Made by a program: the position numbers and the translations under genes. Positions 50,445 through 58,718 of a stretch of DNA of 64,000 nucleotides are shown in pieces. The stretch is from NCBI RefSeq assembly GCF_026340305.1, contig NZ_JAPEPI010000002.1, forward strand, positions 3,472,001 to 3,536,000, written 5' to 3'. Numbering within the stretch: position 1 is the first letter of the stretch; each line of letters opens with the position of its first letter. The notes below the pieces were generated by a model, which searched no databases, was not told the origin of the DNA, and was given only the letters and a program-made list of their open reading frames with translations. Origin of the DNA: Streptomyces sp. NBC_01381. GTDB lineage: Bacteria; Actinomycetota; Actinomycetes; Streptomycetales; Streptomycetaceae.

Positions 50445-51433
50445 ATGCTGCGGGTGTACTTCACCACCGAGGACCTTGCGCGGGTGCGGGTAGCCTCGGG
50501 GCCCGACTACCTCTGGGAGATCAGCAACAGCGTACAAACCCTCCAACGACGTGATGGATCACGGGTGTTCGGTGCATGGCGGCGCTGGGCGGGGCCGCGT
50601 CTCTCGGACAGCTGCCGGCTTCTCCCGCCCCTGCTGCCGCCGTACGGCAACTCGCCGGACTTCCTCACCCCCACCCACGGCGACTGCGCCACCCTCCAGG
50701 CGGCCGTCGACACCCTGGTGCGCACACCCCGGCCGCGACTGCGCACCGACCTGACGCGGGTGGCCGCGTCGCGTCGACTCCCGGGCTGGACGGAGTCGTT
50801 GGCCGGGGGAGACGGCGAGGCCCTGCGGAGGCTGGGGGAGGCCCTCCACACGTACCACCTGGAGGCGCTCGCGCCCTTCTGGCCGCGCATCCACGCCCAT
50901 ATCGACGCCGACCGCATCGTGCGTCTGCACAGTCTCCTCGACGGCGGCACCGACGGCCTGCTCGCCGGTCTCGGCCCCCAACTCCGCTGGAATCCACCGG
51001 TGTTGGAGGTGGACTACCCCGTGGACCATGAGCTGCGCCTGGACGGCCGTGGTCTCACCCTCCAGCCCTCGTTCTTCTGCTGGCCCACGCCCGTCACGCT
51101 CGCCGACGGCGAACTGCCGCCGTCCTGGTGTACCCCATCGACCACGCGATGGACTGGACCCGCCCCGCGCGACCCGACCGCAGGGACGACGACGCTCTGG
51201 GCGCGCTCATCGGGCACACCCGAGCCGCCGTACTCAAAGCGGTCCGCACCGGCTCTTCCACGGTCGAGCTCGCCCGCCTCCTGGCAGTCACCCACCCCGC
51301 CATCAGCCAGCACATGAAGGTGCTGCGCGGGGCGGGCCTCGTGACCACGGTGCGCAGGGCCGGACGGTCGTTCCACGTCGCGACCGCGGAAGGACGTGCG
51401 CTGCTGCGCAGTTGTGAGCGCGGCGGGTCGTAA
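50445..51433 (+). pseudogene. ArsR/DUF5937-type regulator broken by a single-base deletion
   Basis: ATG 50445 (GGGGAGG upstream) begins a 225-codon frame with LRVYFTTEDLARVRVASGPDYLWEISNSVQTL, typical of Streptomyces ArsR-family proteins with an N-terminal DUF5937 domain. At 51122/51123 the sequence reads GAACTGCCGCCGTCCTGG; adding one G (CCGCCGGTCCTGG) would join ELPP to VLVYPIDHAMDW in the next frame, which continues as the winged helix (AVLKAVRTGSSTVELARLLAVTHPAISQHMKVLRGAGLVTTVRRAGRSFHV) to 51433. As it stands, translation ends at 51317 without the DNA-binding domain. Sequencing error is also possible. Confidence 0.85.
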
Positions 51434-51630
51434 GCCTCAGCTTTCATTCCTTGTGGATGGCGTGAGCATGCCAGGACGCTTGCCGGGTTGTTGCACACGC
51501 GTCCCCCACCGCGTGATGTCCCGACAGAGCGCCCTGCGCGGCGTGTTGCCGCACCGCCGAGGCGGCGCGGGCCGCGCGGGTGCCCGCGCACGGGCGGGGG
51601 ACGCATCGACGATCCGATGAAGGAGTGGCG

Positions 51631-52364
51631 ATGCGTACTCCCCGCACCCGCACCCGCACCCGCACCTGTACCCGCACCCGCACCCGCCCGCTCACCCTCA
51701 CCCGAACCGCGGTCGCGGCCGCCTCACTCGGTCTCGCCCTCGCCGGCACCCTGTCCGCCCTGCCCGGCCGGGCCCAGGCCGCCGTGCCCCACGCGGCAGC
51801 GGCGGAATCCTCCGGGCACGGCCTGAAGTCGTTCCAGGAGCGGCACGGGCTGCCCCGCACCGTGTGGTCGACGGCGCGACCGCCAGAGCCCTGCACCGCG
51901 CATCCGATGCCGAACTGCTGCGGACCTTCCGGACCGCGGCCGACCTCGGCCCGGAGGAACTCGCCAACGCACGCACCGTCATCGGTGTCGGCAAGGGCGC
52001 CGGAATCCCCGAACAGGGCCAGGTCATCGCGCTGATGACCGCGATGCAGGAGTCGAAGTTCGTCAACTACCTCACGCCGGTGGACCACGACTCCCTGGGG
52101 ATCTTCCAGCAGCGTCCCAGCACCGGCTGGGGCACTCCCGAGCAGATCACCGACGTACCCACCTCGTCCAAGTCCTTCTACGGAGTGGCGCTCTTCGGCA
52201 GCAATCCGGGACTGATCCAGATCGACGGCTGGCAGACGATGCCGCCCGGCGACGTCTGCCAGGCCGTCCAGGTCTCGGCCTTCCCCGACCGCTATGCGCA
52301 GTGGGAGCAGTTCGCCCGCGACCTGCTTGCCCAAGAAGGCCCATCGGTCCCGCCGATCCCGTGA
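51631..52364 (+). pseudogene. Secreted peptidoglycan-binding / lytic-type protein broken by a single-base deletion
   Basis: From ATG 51631 there is an Arg-Thr repeat (51641-51688), a signal peptide (TAVAAASLGLALAGTLSALPGRAQA) and a PG-binding start (LKSFQERHGLPRT). At about 51862 one base is missing: CGCACCGTGTGGTCGAC would be CGCACCGGTGTGGTCGAC, giving TGVVDGATARAL in the next frame. That frame continues to 52364 with ELANARTVIGVGKGAGIPEQGQVIALMTAMQESKFVNYLTPVDHDSLGIFQQRPSTGWG, a Streptomyces lytic transglycosylase-like domain. The deletion removes the catalytic part. Confidence 0.85.
51641..51688 (+). repeat. 6-base tandem repeat in a signal-peptide region
   Basis: Eight units of CCCGCA (one CCTGTA, one CCCGCC) from 51641 to 51688 encode (Arg-Thr)n ahead of the signal peptide core of the broken peptidoglycan-binding gene. 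Confidence 0.85.
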
Positions 52365-52410
52365 CCGGCGGACGTCGGTCCCTCCACCACCCCTCACCCC
52401 AGGAGCCCGT

Positions 52411-53121
52411 ATGCGCAAGAGACTTGTCGCCTCGGCGATCGCCGTTGCCGCGATCGGAGCCCTCGTCAGCCCCGCCGCGGCGTACGCGGAACCCGCACAC
52501 CCCAACGCCGTGTCGGTGCTCCAGCACGGCTCGAAGGCCGGGACCGCGGTCGTCAGCGGACGCAACGAGCCGGGCACCCGCCTGAGCGTCGGCGGCGTCG
52601 ACACCGCGAGCGCGCACACCCTCCCGGTCGACTACCAGGTCCAGGAGACCGGCTACTGGTGCGGCCCCGCCGCCACCCGCATCGCGCTCTCCGCGCGCGT
52701 CGCCCCGCCGAGCCAGGGCGACCTTGCCGCGCAGCTCGGCACCACCGAGGCCGGCACCGATCACATCAGCCAGGTGACGGGCGTGCTCAACGCCAACCTC
52801 GGCACCGGCTGGTACGAGACCAAGGAGATGCCGAACGACCCACCCACGCAGGCTCAGAAGGACCTGCTGTGGAACGACATCGTGCTGGACATCGACAACA
52901 ACTACCCGCTGGTGGCCAACATCGTCGCCCCGCCCGGCAACCAGCCGCCCGGCTATCCCCCGGACCAGACGATCTACCACTACTTCACGGTCATCGGCTA
53001 CGACGACGCGAACCGCACCGTCCTCATCGCCGACCCCGCCTCCTTCGGCGGCAACCAGATCTACTGGCTCTCCTTCGATCAGCTCGCCACCTTGATCCCG
53101 CCGAAGGGTTACGCCGCCTGA
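52411..53121 (+). CDS. Secreted C39-type peptidase-like protein
   Basis: A 236-residue exported protein. The signal peptide covers residues 1-27 (RKRLVASAIAVAAIGALVSPAAAYA). The papain-like C39 domain has the Cys in QVQETGYWCGPAATRIALSA, the His in TIYHYFTVIGYDDANRTVLIADPASF, and an Asp in IADPAS. It could cleave peptides or bind them. AGGAG precedes ATG 52411 by 6 bases. It follows the broken peptidoglycan-binding gene, and both may have belonged to one secreted set. A hairpin follows. Confidence 0.8.
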   Translation: MRKRLVASAIAVAAIGALVSPAAAYAEPAHPNAVSVLQHGSKAGTAVVSGRNEPGTRLSVGGVDTASAHTLPVDYQVQETGYWCGPAATRIALSARVAPPSQGDLAAQLGTTEAGTDHISQVTGVLNANLGTGWYETKEMPNDPPTQAQKDLLWNDIVLDIDNNYPLVANIVAPPGNQPPGYPPDQTIYHYFTVIGYDDANRTVLIADPASFGGNQIYWLSFDQLATLIPPKGYAA

Positions 53122-53123
53122 CC

Positions 53124-53168
53124 GTCGGGCCGCCCGGTGCTCCCCCCCTCGGCACTGGGCGGTCCGAC
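53124..53168. terminator. Hairpin after the C39-type peptidase gene
   Basis: Arms GTCGG-G-CCGCCC-G-GTGC (53124-53140) and GCAC-T-GGGCGG-T-CCGAC (53152-53168) pair with two single mismatches, 3 bases after the stop. No T run. Confidence 0.6.
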
Positions 53169-53278
53169 ATGCGCGGGGCGGCGGCCAGCAGGTTTTACGC
53201 GGCTGTAGAAGGGTGGCTAGGGTGCGGGCAATGTTCTGCGACAGCGTTGTCTGCGGGAGGCATCTTGAGTGACATGCC

Positions 53279-53695
53279 GTGCTCTACGAGACGTCACGCG
53301 AGAACCGCGAGCACCGCGAGAACCGCGAGAACCGCGTGAGCCGCCCGGCCAGGGAGGTCGCCGCCCGCTTCGAGCGCGTCGCGGAGACGCTGCCCGCGGG
53401 CCGCAGGGCCGTCACCATGGTGGACATCGCCGACCGGTCGGTGGGCCGCCTCGACTACCAGATCTGCCATCCGTGCAGGCTCGGCTACATCGGCAACATC
53501 GCCGTCGCCACCCACTGGCAGGGCCAGGGCCTGGGCCGCCAGGCCTTGCACACGGCCCTGGCCGGCTGCGCGGACTACTCCTGGTCCACCTCACGGCAGT
53601 CGTCCGAGGGGCGGCGCTTCTTCGCCGCCATAGAGGACGAGACGGAGACCGCCTTCCCGCCCAGTGGGGTGCGGTGCCCGCACATGGCGCCCTGA
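53279..53695 (+). CDS. GNAT-family N-acetyltransferase-like protein
   Basis: A 138-residue protein with the acetyl-CoA motif of GNAT enzymes: RLGYIGNIAVATHWQGQGLGRQALHTAL (residues 67-94, the Q/R-x-x-G-x-G/A element being QGQGLGRQ). The N-terminal part carries an Arg-Glu-Asn repeat (ENR-EHR-ENR-ENR) from a 9-base tandem repeat. The C-terminal part is short and lacks a clear acyl-acceptor site. GTG 53279 is the first in-frame start; the Shine-Dalgarno GGGAGG is 18 bases away, so the start is uncertain. It precedes argG with 56 bases between. Confidence 0.65.
   Translation: MLYETSRENREHRENRENRVSRPAREVAARFERVAETLPAGRRAVTMVDIADRSVGRLDYQICHPCRLGYIGNIAVATHWQGQGLGRQALHTALAGCADYSWSTSRQSSEGRRFFAAIEDETETAFPPSGVRCPHMAP
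53297..53335 (+). repeat. 9-base tandem repeat at the start of the GNAT gene
   Basis: Four units of CGCGAGAAC (one with C instead of A) run from 53297 to 53332 and encode Arg-Glu-Asn repeats within residues 7-18. Confidence 0.8.
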
Positions 53696-53717
53696 AGCAG
53701 CTCCAAGACGGCCGCTT

Positions 53718-53742
53718 TGCATGACCATACGCGATGATGCAT
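53718..53742. promoter_or_regulatory. Candidate ArgR (ARG box) operator upstream of argG
   Basis: TGCAT at 53718-53722 and again at 53738-53742 (within ATGCAT), 20 bases apart and AT-rich against the background, directly before the argG start at 53752. Streptomyces ARG boxes are paired imperfect TGCAT-type half sites at this position. Confidence 0.45.
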
Positions 53743-53751
53743 ACTCTTCCT

Positions 53752-55197
53752 ATGTCTAAGGTCCTCACCTCCCTTCCCGCCGGCGAGCGCGTCGGCATCG
53801 CCTTCTCGGGCGGCCTCGACACCTCGGTCGCGGTCGCGTGGATGCGCGACAAGGGCGCCGTCCCGTGCACCTACACCGCCGACATCGGCCAGTACGACGA
53901 GCCCGACATCGCCTCGGTGCCCGGCCGCGCGAAGGCCTACGGTGCCGAGATCGCGCGCCTGGTCGACTGCCGTGCGGCGCTGGTCGAGGAGGGCCTTGCC
54001 GCGCTCACCTGCGGGGCGTTCCACATCCGCTCGGGCGGGCGTGCCTACTTCAACACCACGCCGCTCGGCCGTGCCGTCACCGGCACCCTGCTGGTCCGGG
54101 CGATGCTCGAGGACAACGTCCAGATCTGGGGCGACGGTTCGACCTTCAAGGGCAACGACATCGAGCGGTTCTACCGCTATGGCCTGCTCGCCAACCCGCA
54201 CCTGCGGATCTACAAGCCCTGGCTCGACGCGGACTTCGTGACCGAGCTCGGCGGCCGCAAGGAAATGTCGGAGTGGCTCGTCGCGCACGACCTGCCCTAC
54301 CGCGACAGCACGGAGAAGGCGTACTCCACCGACGCCAACATCTGGGGCGCCACCCACGAGGCGAAGATCCTCGAGCACCTCAACACGGGTGTCGAGACCG
54401 TCGAGCCGATCATGGGCGTGAAGTTCTGGGACCCGTCGGTCGAGATCGCCACCGAGGACGTGACCATCGGCTTCGACCAGGGCCGCCCGGTGACGATCAA
54501 CGGCAAGGAGTTCGCCTCCGCCGTCGACCTGGTGATGGAGGCCAACGCCATCGGCGGCCGCCACGGCATGGGCATGTCGGACCAGATCGAGAACCGGATC
54601 ATCGAGGCCAAGAGCCGCGGCATCTACGAGGCACCCGGCATGGCCCTGCTGCACGCCGCGTACGAGCGTCTGGTCAACGCGATCCACAACGAGGACACCC
54701 TCGCCCAGTACCACAACGAGGGCCGGCGCCTGGGCCGTCTCATGTACGAGGGCCGCTGGCTCGACCCGCAGGCGCTGATGGTCCGCGAGTCGATCCAGCG
54801 CTGGGTCGGCACGGCCGTCACCGGCGAGGTCACGCTGCGGCTGCGGCGCGGCGAGGACTACTCGATCCTCGACACCACGGGCCCGGCGTTCAGCTACCAC
54901 CCGGACAAGCTGTCCATGGAGCGCACCGAGGACTCGGCGTTCGGCCCGGTGGACCGGATCGGCCAGCTCACCATGCGCAACCTCGACATCGCCGACTCGC
55001 GCGCCAAGCTGGAGCAGTACGCGGGCCTCGGCCTGATCGGCACCGGCAGCCCCGCCATCGGTGCCGCGCAGGCGGCCGCGACCGGCCTGATCGGCACCAT
55101 GCCGGAGGGCGGCGCCGAGGCCATCGCCTCCCGCGGCGAGGTCTCCGAGGACGACGCGATGCTGGACCGCGCCGCGATGGAGTCCGGCACGGACTGA
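53752..55197 (+). CDS. argG: Argininosuccinate synthase, long (E. coli-type) form
   Basis: A 481-residue argininosuccinate synthase: joins citrulline and aspartate with ATP in the penultimate step of arginine synthesis. Signature blocks are RVGIAFSGGLDTSVAVAWM (SGGLDTS P-loop, near residues 19-26), AYTAD-type CTYTADIGQYDEPD, GDGSTFKGNDIERFYRYG and GMSDQIENRIIEAKSRGIYEAPG. The long type 2 form of about 450-480 residues is used by many Streptomyces. ATG 53752 is preceded by a candidate ARG box. No other arg genes are adjacent. A strong terminator follows at 55226-55251. Confidence 0.95.
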   Translation: MSKVLTSLPAGERVGIAFSGGLDTSVAVAWMRDKGAVPCTYTADIGQYDEPDIASVPGRAKAYGAEIARLVDCRAALVEEGLAALTCGAFHIRSGGRAYFNTTPLGRAVTGTLLVRAMLEDNVQIWGDGSTFKGNDIERFYRYGLLANPHLRIYKPWLDADFVTELGGRKEMSEWLVAHDLPYRDSTEKAYSTDANIWGATHEAKILEHLNTGVETVEPIMGVKFWDPSVEIATEDVTIGFDQGRPVTINGKEFASAVDLVMEANAIGGRHGMGMSDQIENRIIEAKSRGIYEAPGMALLHAAYERLVNAIHNEDTLAQYHNEGRRLGRLMYEGRWLDPQALMVRESIQRWVGTAVTGEVTLRLRRGEDYSILDTTGPAFSYHPDKLSMERTEDSAFGPVDRIGQLTMRNLDIADSRAKLEQYAGLGLIGTGSPAIGAAQAAATGLIGTMPEGGAEAIASRGEVSEDDAMLDRAAMESGTD

Positions 55198-55225
55198 CCG
55201 GCTGCGTCGAGCGGAAGCAGTGGAA

Positions 55226-55251
55226 GGGCCGACCCGGCGCCGGGTCGGCCC
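55226..55251 (+). terminator. Terminator of argG
   Basis: GGGCCGACCCGGC / GCCGGGTCGGCCC is a perfect 13-base-arm hairpin followed by TTTCT (55252-55256), 28 bases after the argG stop. Confidence 0.85.
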
Positions 55252-55358
55252 TTTCTGATCCCCGGGCCGCGCCGCCCGCAGTCACCCCCCCCGCACGGGG
55301 GAGGCCGCTCACCCGGCCAGGGGGCCCGCGGGCCCACCCCGACGGCTTGACTTGCCGC

Positions 55359-56720
55359 ATGGGAAAAGTTCACCGCACCCGCCTCCGCATGGCCCTCGTC
55401 GTCCTCGGCCTGCTGACCCTCCCGCTGACCGCAGGCCCGTTACCGGGAGCCGTGGCCCCGGCAGCGGCGGCCACCGGCGCCGAGCGGCCGCCGGAGCGAG
55501 ACATCCGCGCGCGCATCGAGGCCATCCCCGGCATGCGGGTCACGGCCGAGCGGGCCGCCCCGCAAGGGAAGCGCTGGTTCGACCTTGCCTACCGGCAGCC
55601 CGTGGATCACCGGCACCCCGAGCGCGGCACGTTCGAGCAGCGGCTGAGACTGCTGCACAAGTCGACCGACCGGCCGACGGTCCTCTACACGTCCGGCTAC
55701 GGCCTCGTCTCGAACCCCGACTTCCGCTCCGAGCCCACCCAGCTCGTCGACGGCAATGAAATCGTCACCGAGCAGCGGTACTTCGACAAGTCCGTGCCGA
55801 AGCCCGTCGACTGGTCGAAGCTGGACATCCGGCAGGCCGCCGACGACCACCACCGCCTGATCCAGGCGCTCAAGCCGCTCTACGACGGCCGGTGGATATC
55901 GACGGGCGGCAGCAAGGGCGGCATGACCTCGGTCTACCACCGGCGCTTCCACCCCCGGGACGTGGACGGCACGGTCGTCTACGCGGCCCCCAACAACGTG
56001 AACGACCGCGACGACAGCGCGTACGACACGTTCATCGAACGCGTGGGGACACCGGCCTGCCGCGCCAGGCTGAAGGCCGTACAGCGCGAGGCGTTGGTGC
56101 GGCGTGCCGAGATGGTGGCCCGGTACACGACGTGGGCGGCCGAGAAGGGGCACACGTTCGGGATCATCGGCAGCGCCGACAAGGCGTATGAACTCGCCGT
56201 GCTGCGGGCCGTACCGATGTACTGGCAGTACGGCGACGCCCAGTGCACCGACGTCCCGAAGCCCACGGCCTCGACGGAGGAGTTGTACACCTGGCTCGAC
56301 CGGACCACTGGCCTCGCGAACTTCACGGACACCACGCTCAAGCCGCTGACGCCGTACTTCTACCAACTGGGCACCCAGCTCGGCTATCCGCAGTACAGCA
56401 CCCCCCACCTGACCGGTCTGCTCCGCCACCCCGGCGTTCAGGACGTACGCACCTACGTGCCCCGCGACATCCCGCTCCGCTTCCAGCCGCACGCCATGGC
56501 CGACATCGACCGCTGGGTACGGCACGACGGGAGCCAACTCCTCTTCGTCTACGGCGAGAACGACGTGGCGACCGCCGAGCGCTTCCGGCTCGGGCGGGGC
56601 AGCCGCGACGCACACCTCTACGTCGCCCCGGACACCAACCACCGGGCACGCATCGAGTCGCTTCCCGACAAGGACTCCGCCGCCGCCAAGGCCACACTGC
56701 GGCGCTGGGCCGGCCAGTGA
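55359..56720 (+). CDS. Secreted S28/S37-type serine peptidase (tripeptidyl aminopeptidase-like)
   Basis: A 453-residue exported serine peptidase. The signal peptide covers residues 1-38 (ending AAAA). The catalytic Ser is Ser185 in STGGSKGGMTSVYHRRFHP, the acid in VYGENDVATAERF (near 404) and His in DTNHRARI (near 432). The pattern HRHPERGTFEQRLRLLHK and WTLS-like CKVADDHHRLIQALKPLYDGRWIS resembles Streptomyces PS-10/S37 tripeptidyl aminopeptidases, which degrade extracellular peptides. ATG 55359 is my start; ATG 55389 is possible but trims the signal. Preceded by the argG terminator. Confidence 0.88.
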   Translation: MGKVHRTRLRMALVVLGLLTLPLTAGPLPGAVAPAAAATGAERPPERDIRARIEAIPGMRVTAERAAPQGKRWFDLAYRQPVDHRHPERGTFEQRLRLLHKSTDRPTVLYTSGYGLVSNPDFRSEPTQLVDGNEIVTEQRYFDKSVPKPVDWSKLDIRQAADDHHRLIQALKPLYDGRWISTGGSKGGMTSVYHRRFHPRDVDGTVVYAAPNNVNDRDDSAYDTFIERVGTPACRARLKAVQREALVRRAEMVARYTTWAAEKGHTFGIIGSADKAYELAVLRAVPMYWQYGDAQCTDVPKPTASTEELYTWLDRTTGLANFTDTTLKPLTPYFYQLGTQLGYPQYSTPHLTGLLRHPGVQDVRTYVPRDIPLRFQPHAMADIDRWVRHDGSQLLFVYGENDVATAERFRLGRGSRDAHLYVAPDTNHRARIESLPDKDSAAAKATLRRWAGQ

Positions 56721-56803
56721 GGAGTTCTTCCACGGCGACGCACGGGTATGGCGGGACGTCGCGCGCTCCGCGAGGATGACCCCTTCCCAGGAAGGGCATC
56801 GCG

Positions 56804-57721
56804 ATGGGATCACACAAGGCGGCGAGACGAGGAAGGCCGGTCGTGCTCGCGGCGATCGGCACCGCCCTGCTCGCCGCCCTGCTGTCCATCCCGAGCGCCG
56901 GGGGAGCGCCACGGTCGGACGACGCCTGCGCCGCCACCTCCGGCACCTCCGGCACAGAGCTGCCCAGTGGTGACTGCGGGCCGTTCTGGCAGGTCCTCGC
57001 CGAGGACTTCAACGCCGACCGGGTGCCGCTCGGCGCGTTCCGCGACTGCGACCACCACGCCGACACCTCCGCGGCGTACTGCGGCGGCCTCAAGGGCGAC
57101 TACCGCGACAACTGGTGGGCGTACCCGACCGGTTGGCGTGACACGGCGAACGACCGCGGCCGCGACGTCGTCGGTGTCTACCACCCCGAGGACACCGTGA
57201 GCGTGGGCCCTGCGGAGAACGGCGACGGCCGCATGCGCATCCGGATGTGGCGGCCCGCCGACGGCGGCCCCGTCCATGCCGCGGCGGTCGTACCGCGTGC
57301 CGTCATGCAGATGAAGTACGGCAAGTACAGCGCCCGCATCAAGGTCACCGACCCGGCCCCCGGATACAAGTCGGCCTGGCTGCACTACGGCGGCGGCTGC
57401 GAGATGGACCACCCCGAGGGCAACTGGACCGGCTCCCTCACCGCCTTCCACCATCCCTGCGGCGGCGGCGAACAGGGCTCGTTCCGCGGCGCCGACGACT
57501 GGACCGAGTGGCACACGGTGTCGACCGAGTGGACCCCCGGACACGTCCGCTTCTTCGTCGACGGACGCGAGACGGGACACGACACCAGGGGCGTGCCGGA
57601 CGACCCGCTGTCCTGGGTCCTGCAGAACGAGAGCGCGCTTGAAGGACCCGGAGCGGCGCCCGGCAGCAGCGCGCAGCTGGAGATCACCTGGGTCGCCGCG
57701 TACGCGTACGGCTGGAAGTGA
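56804..57721 (+). CDS. Secreted GH16-like endoglucanase
   Basis: A 305-residue exported protein with a concanavalin-like GH16 fold. The signal spans residues 1-35. The catalytic motif is Glu200-Met-Asp202-His-Pro-Glu205 (E-x-D-x-x-E), with the strand YKSAWLHYGGGCEMDHPEGNW. Its second conserved strand DDWTEWHTVSTEWTPGHVRFFVDGRETGHDTRG is typical of the family. Likely degrades a beta-1,3/1,4-glucan; the exact glycan is not known. It follows the S28/S37-type peptidase by 83 bases. Confidence 0.85.
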   Translation: MGSHKAARRGRPVVLAAIGTALLAALLSIPSAGGAPRSDDACAATSGTSGTELPSGDCGPFWQVLAEDFNADRVPLGAFRDCDHHADTSAAYCGGLKGDYRDNWWAYPTGWRDTANDRGRDVVGVYHPEDTVSVGPAENGDGRMRIRMWRPADGGPVHAAAVVPRAVMQMKYGKYSARIKVTDPAPGYKSAWLHYGGGCEMDHPEGNWTGSLTAFHHPCGGGEQGSFRGADDWTEWHTVSTEWTPGHVRFFVDGRETGHDTRGVPDDPLSWVLQNESALEGPGAAPGSSAQLEITWVAAYAYGWK

Positions 57722-57727
57722 TGGCGG

Positions 57728-57762
57728 GAGGGCCCGTTCCGTCGGGAACGGAACGGGCCCTC
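57728..57762. terminator. Bidirectional terminator between GH16 and the MIB operon
   Basis: GAGGGCCCGTTCC (57728-57740) and GGAACGGGCCCTC (57750-57762) are perfect arms around a 9-base loop. It lies 6 bases after the GH16 stop and 36 bases beyond the end of the MIB methyltransferase gene. Confidence 0.85.
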
Positions 57763-57798
57763 TCAGCCGAGGTCAGAAGCCGAGGTCAGAAGCCGACG

Positions 57799-58698
57799 TC
57801 AGACACGGTCGGCCGCGATGAGCAGGTACTGGAAGGACCCGTCCTTGTACGAGTTGATGAACGCCTCCTCGATTCCCGTGACCAGAGAGGACGTGGCCCG
57901 CAGCTCCCAGTACGGCAGGGTGTCGGGGGTGAGATCGACGACGGCCTGCGGGACGAGGCGGTTGTCGGCCATGGCCCGCAGATACTCGCGGCGCGAGTGG
58001 ATGTTGCACTCGAAGTGCGCGTTGATCTGGGAGACCCATTTGGAGGGCTGGCCGTACCGCGGGTTCCAGCAGCCGGTGATGGTCACATAGCGGCCGCCCA
58101 CCTTGAGGACGCGGGAGTGTTCGGCGAAGAGGTCCTGCAGGTCGACGTACATGGTCGACTCGTTGTTCCACGAGGCCGCGGCCTGCCCGGTCTCGAAGGG
58201 TGTGGAGAGCATGTTGCAGACGCGGGCGCGGACGTGGTCCTGGATGCGGAGCTCGCGCGCACGCCTGTTGGCGAAGTCGGCCTGCTTGGCCGACAGCGTG
58301 ACCCCTTCGACCTTGCAGCCGAAGCGCTGGTGCGCCATCACCATCGAGCCGCCGCGGCCGCAGCCGGCGTCCACCAGGGTGTCGTCACTCCCGATGTCGC
58401 CGAGGTGCCCCAGGAGGAACTCGGCCTGCGCCGACTCCAGTCGGTGCAGCTCGGCGATCAGCTTCTTCTCGCTCTCGCTGTCCTCGGCGTCACCGAGCGC
58501 GGCGTGGTCGACGCCGCCGATGCCGTAGTGGTGGTGGTACAGACCGTCGACATCGCCGAGACGCAGGTTCACGGGCCTGGCCTCCCCGTCCCAGTAGCGG
58601 GCGATGTCCCCCTGGTAGGGCGTCGCCGGGCCGGGGATGCGCAGGGGGGTGCCGGTGGAGGTGGCGGTGAGTTCGGTGCTGGTCACAGATGAATCCAT
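57799..58698 (-). CDS. Geranyl diphosphate 2-C-methyltransferase (2-methylisoborneol pathway)
   Basis: A 299-residue SAM-dependent methyltransferase that converts geranyl diphosphate to 2-methylgeranyl diphosphate, the first step of 2-methylisoborneol synthesis. Motif I is LVDAGCGRGGSMVM (residues 108-121). Further GPPMT features are YWDGEARPVNLRLGDVDGLYHHHYGIG (37-61) and the ending FQYLLIAADRV. The start at ATG 58698 is supported by the family N-terminus; the frame is open upstream inside the MIB synthase gene. It is last in the operon, 20 bases after the synthase, corresponding to SCO7701 of S. coelicolor. Confidence 0.95.
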   Translation of the reverse strand: MDSSVTSTELTATSTGTPLRIPGPATPYQGDIARYWDGEARPVNLRLGDVDGLYHHHYGIGGVDHAALGDAEDSESEKKLIAELHRLESAQAEFLLGHLGDIGSDDTLVDAGCGRGGSMVMAHQRFGCKVEGVTLSAKQADFANRRARELRIQDHVRARVCNMLSTPFETGQAAASWNNESTMYVDLQDLFAEHSRVLKVGGRYVTITGCWNPRYGQPSKWVSQINAHFECNIHSRREYLRAMADNRLVPQAVVDLTPDTLPYWELRATSSLVTGIEEAFINSYKDGSFQYLLIAADRV

Positions 58699-58718
58699 TT
58701 CTCTTACCGGAACTTCTC

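Noticed and set aside
50445..51317. Programmed frameshift in the ArsR gene
   Set aside because: No slippery sequence or downstream structure is seen at 51122; a one-base deletion explains the break better.
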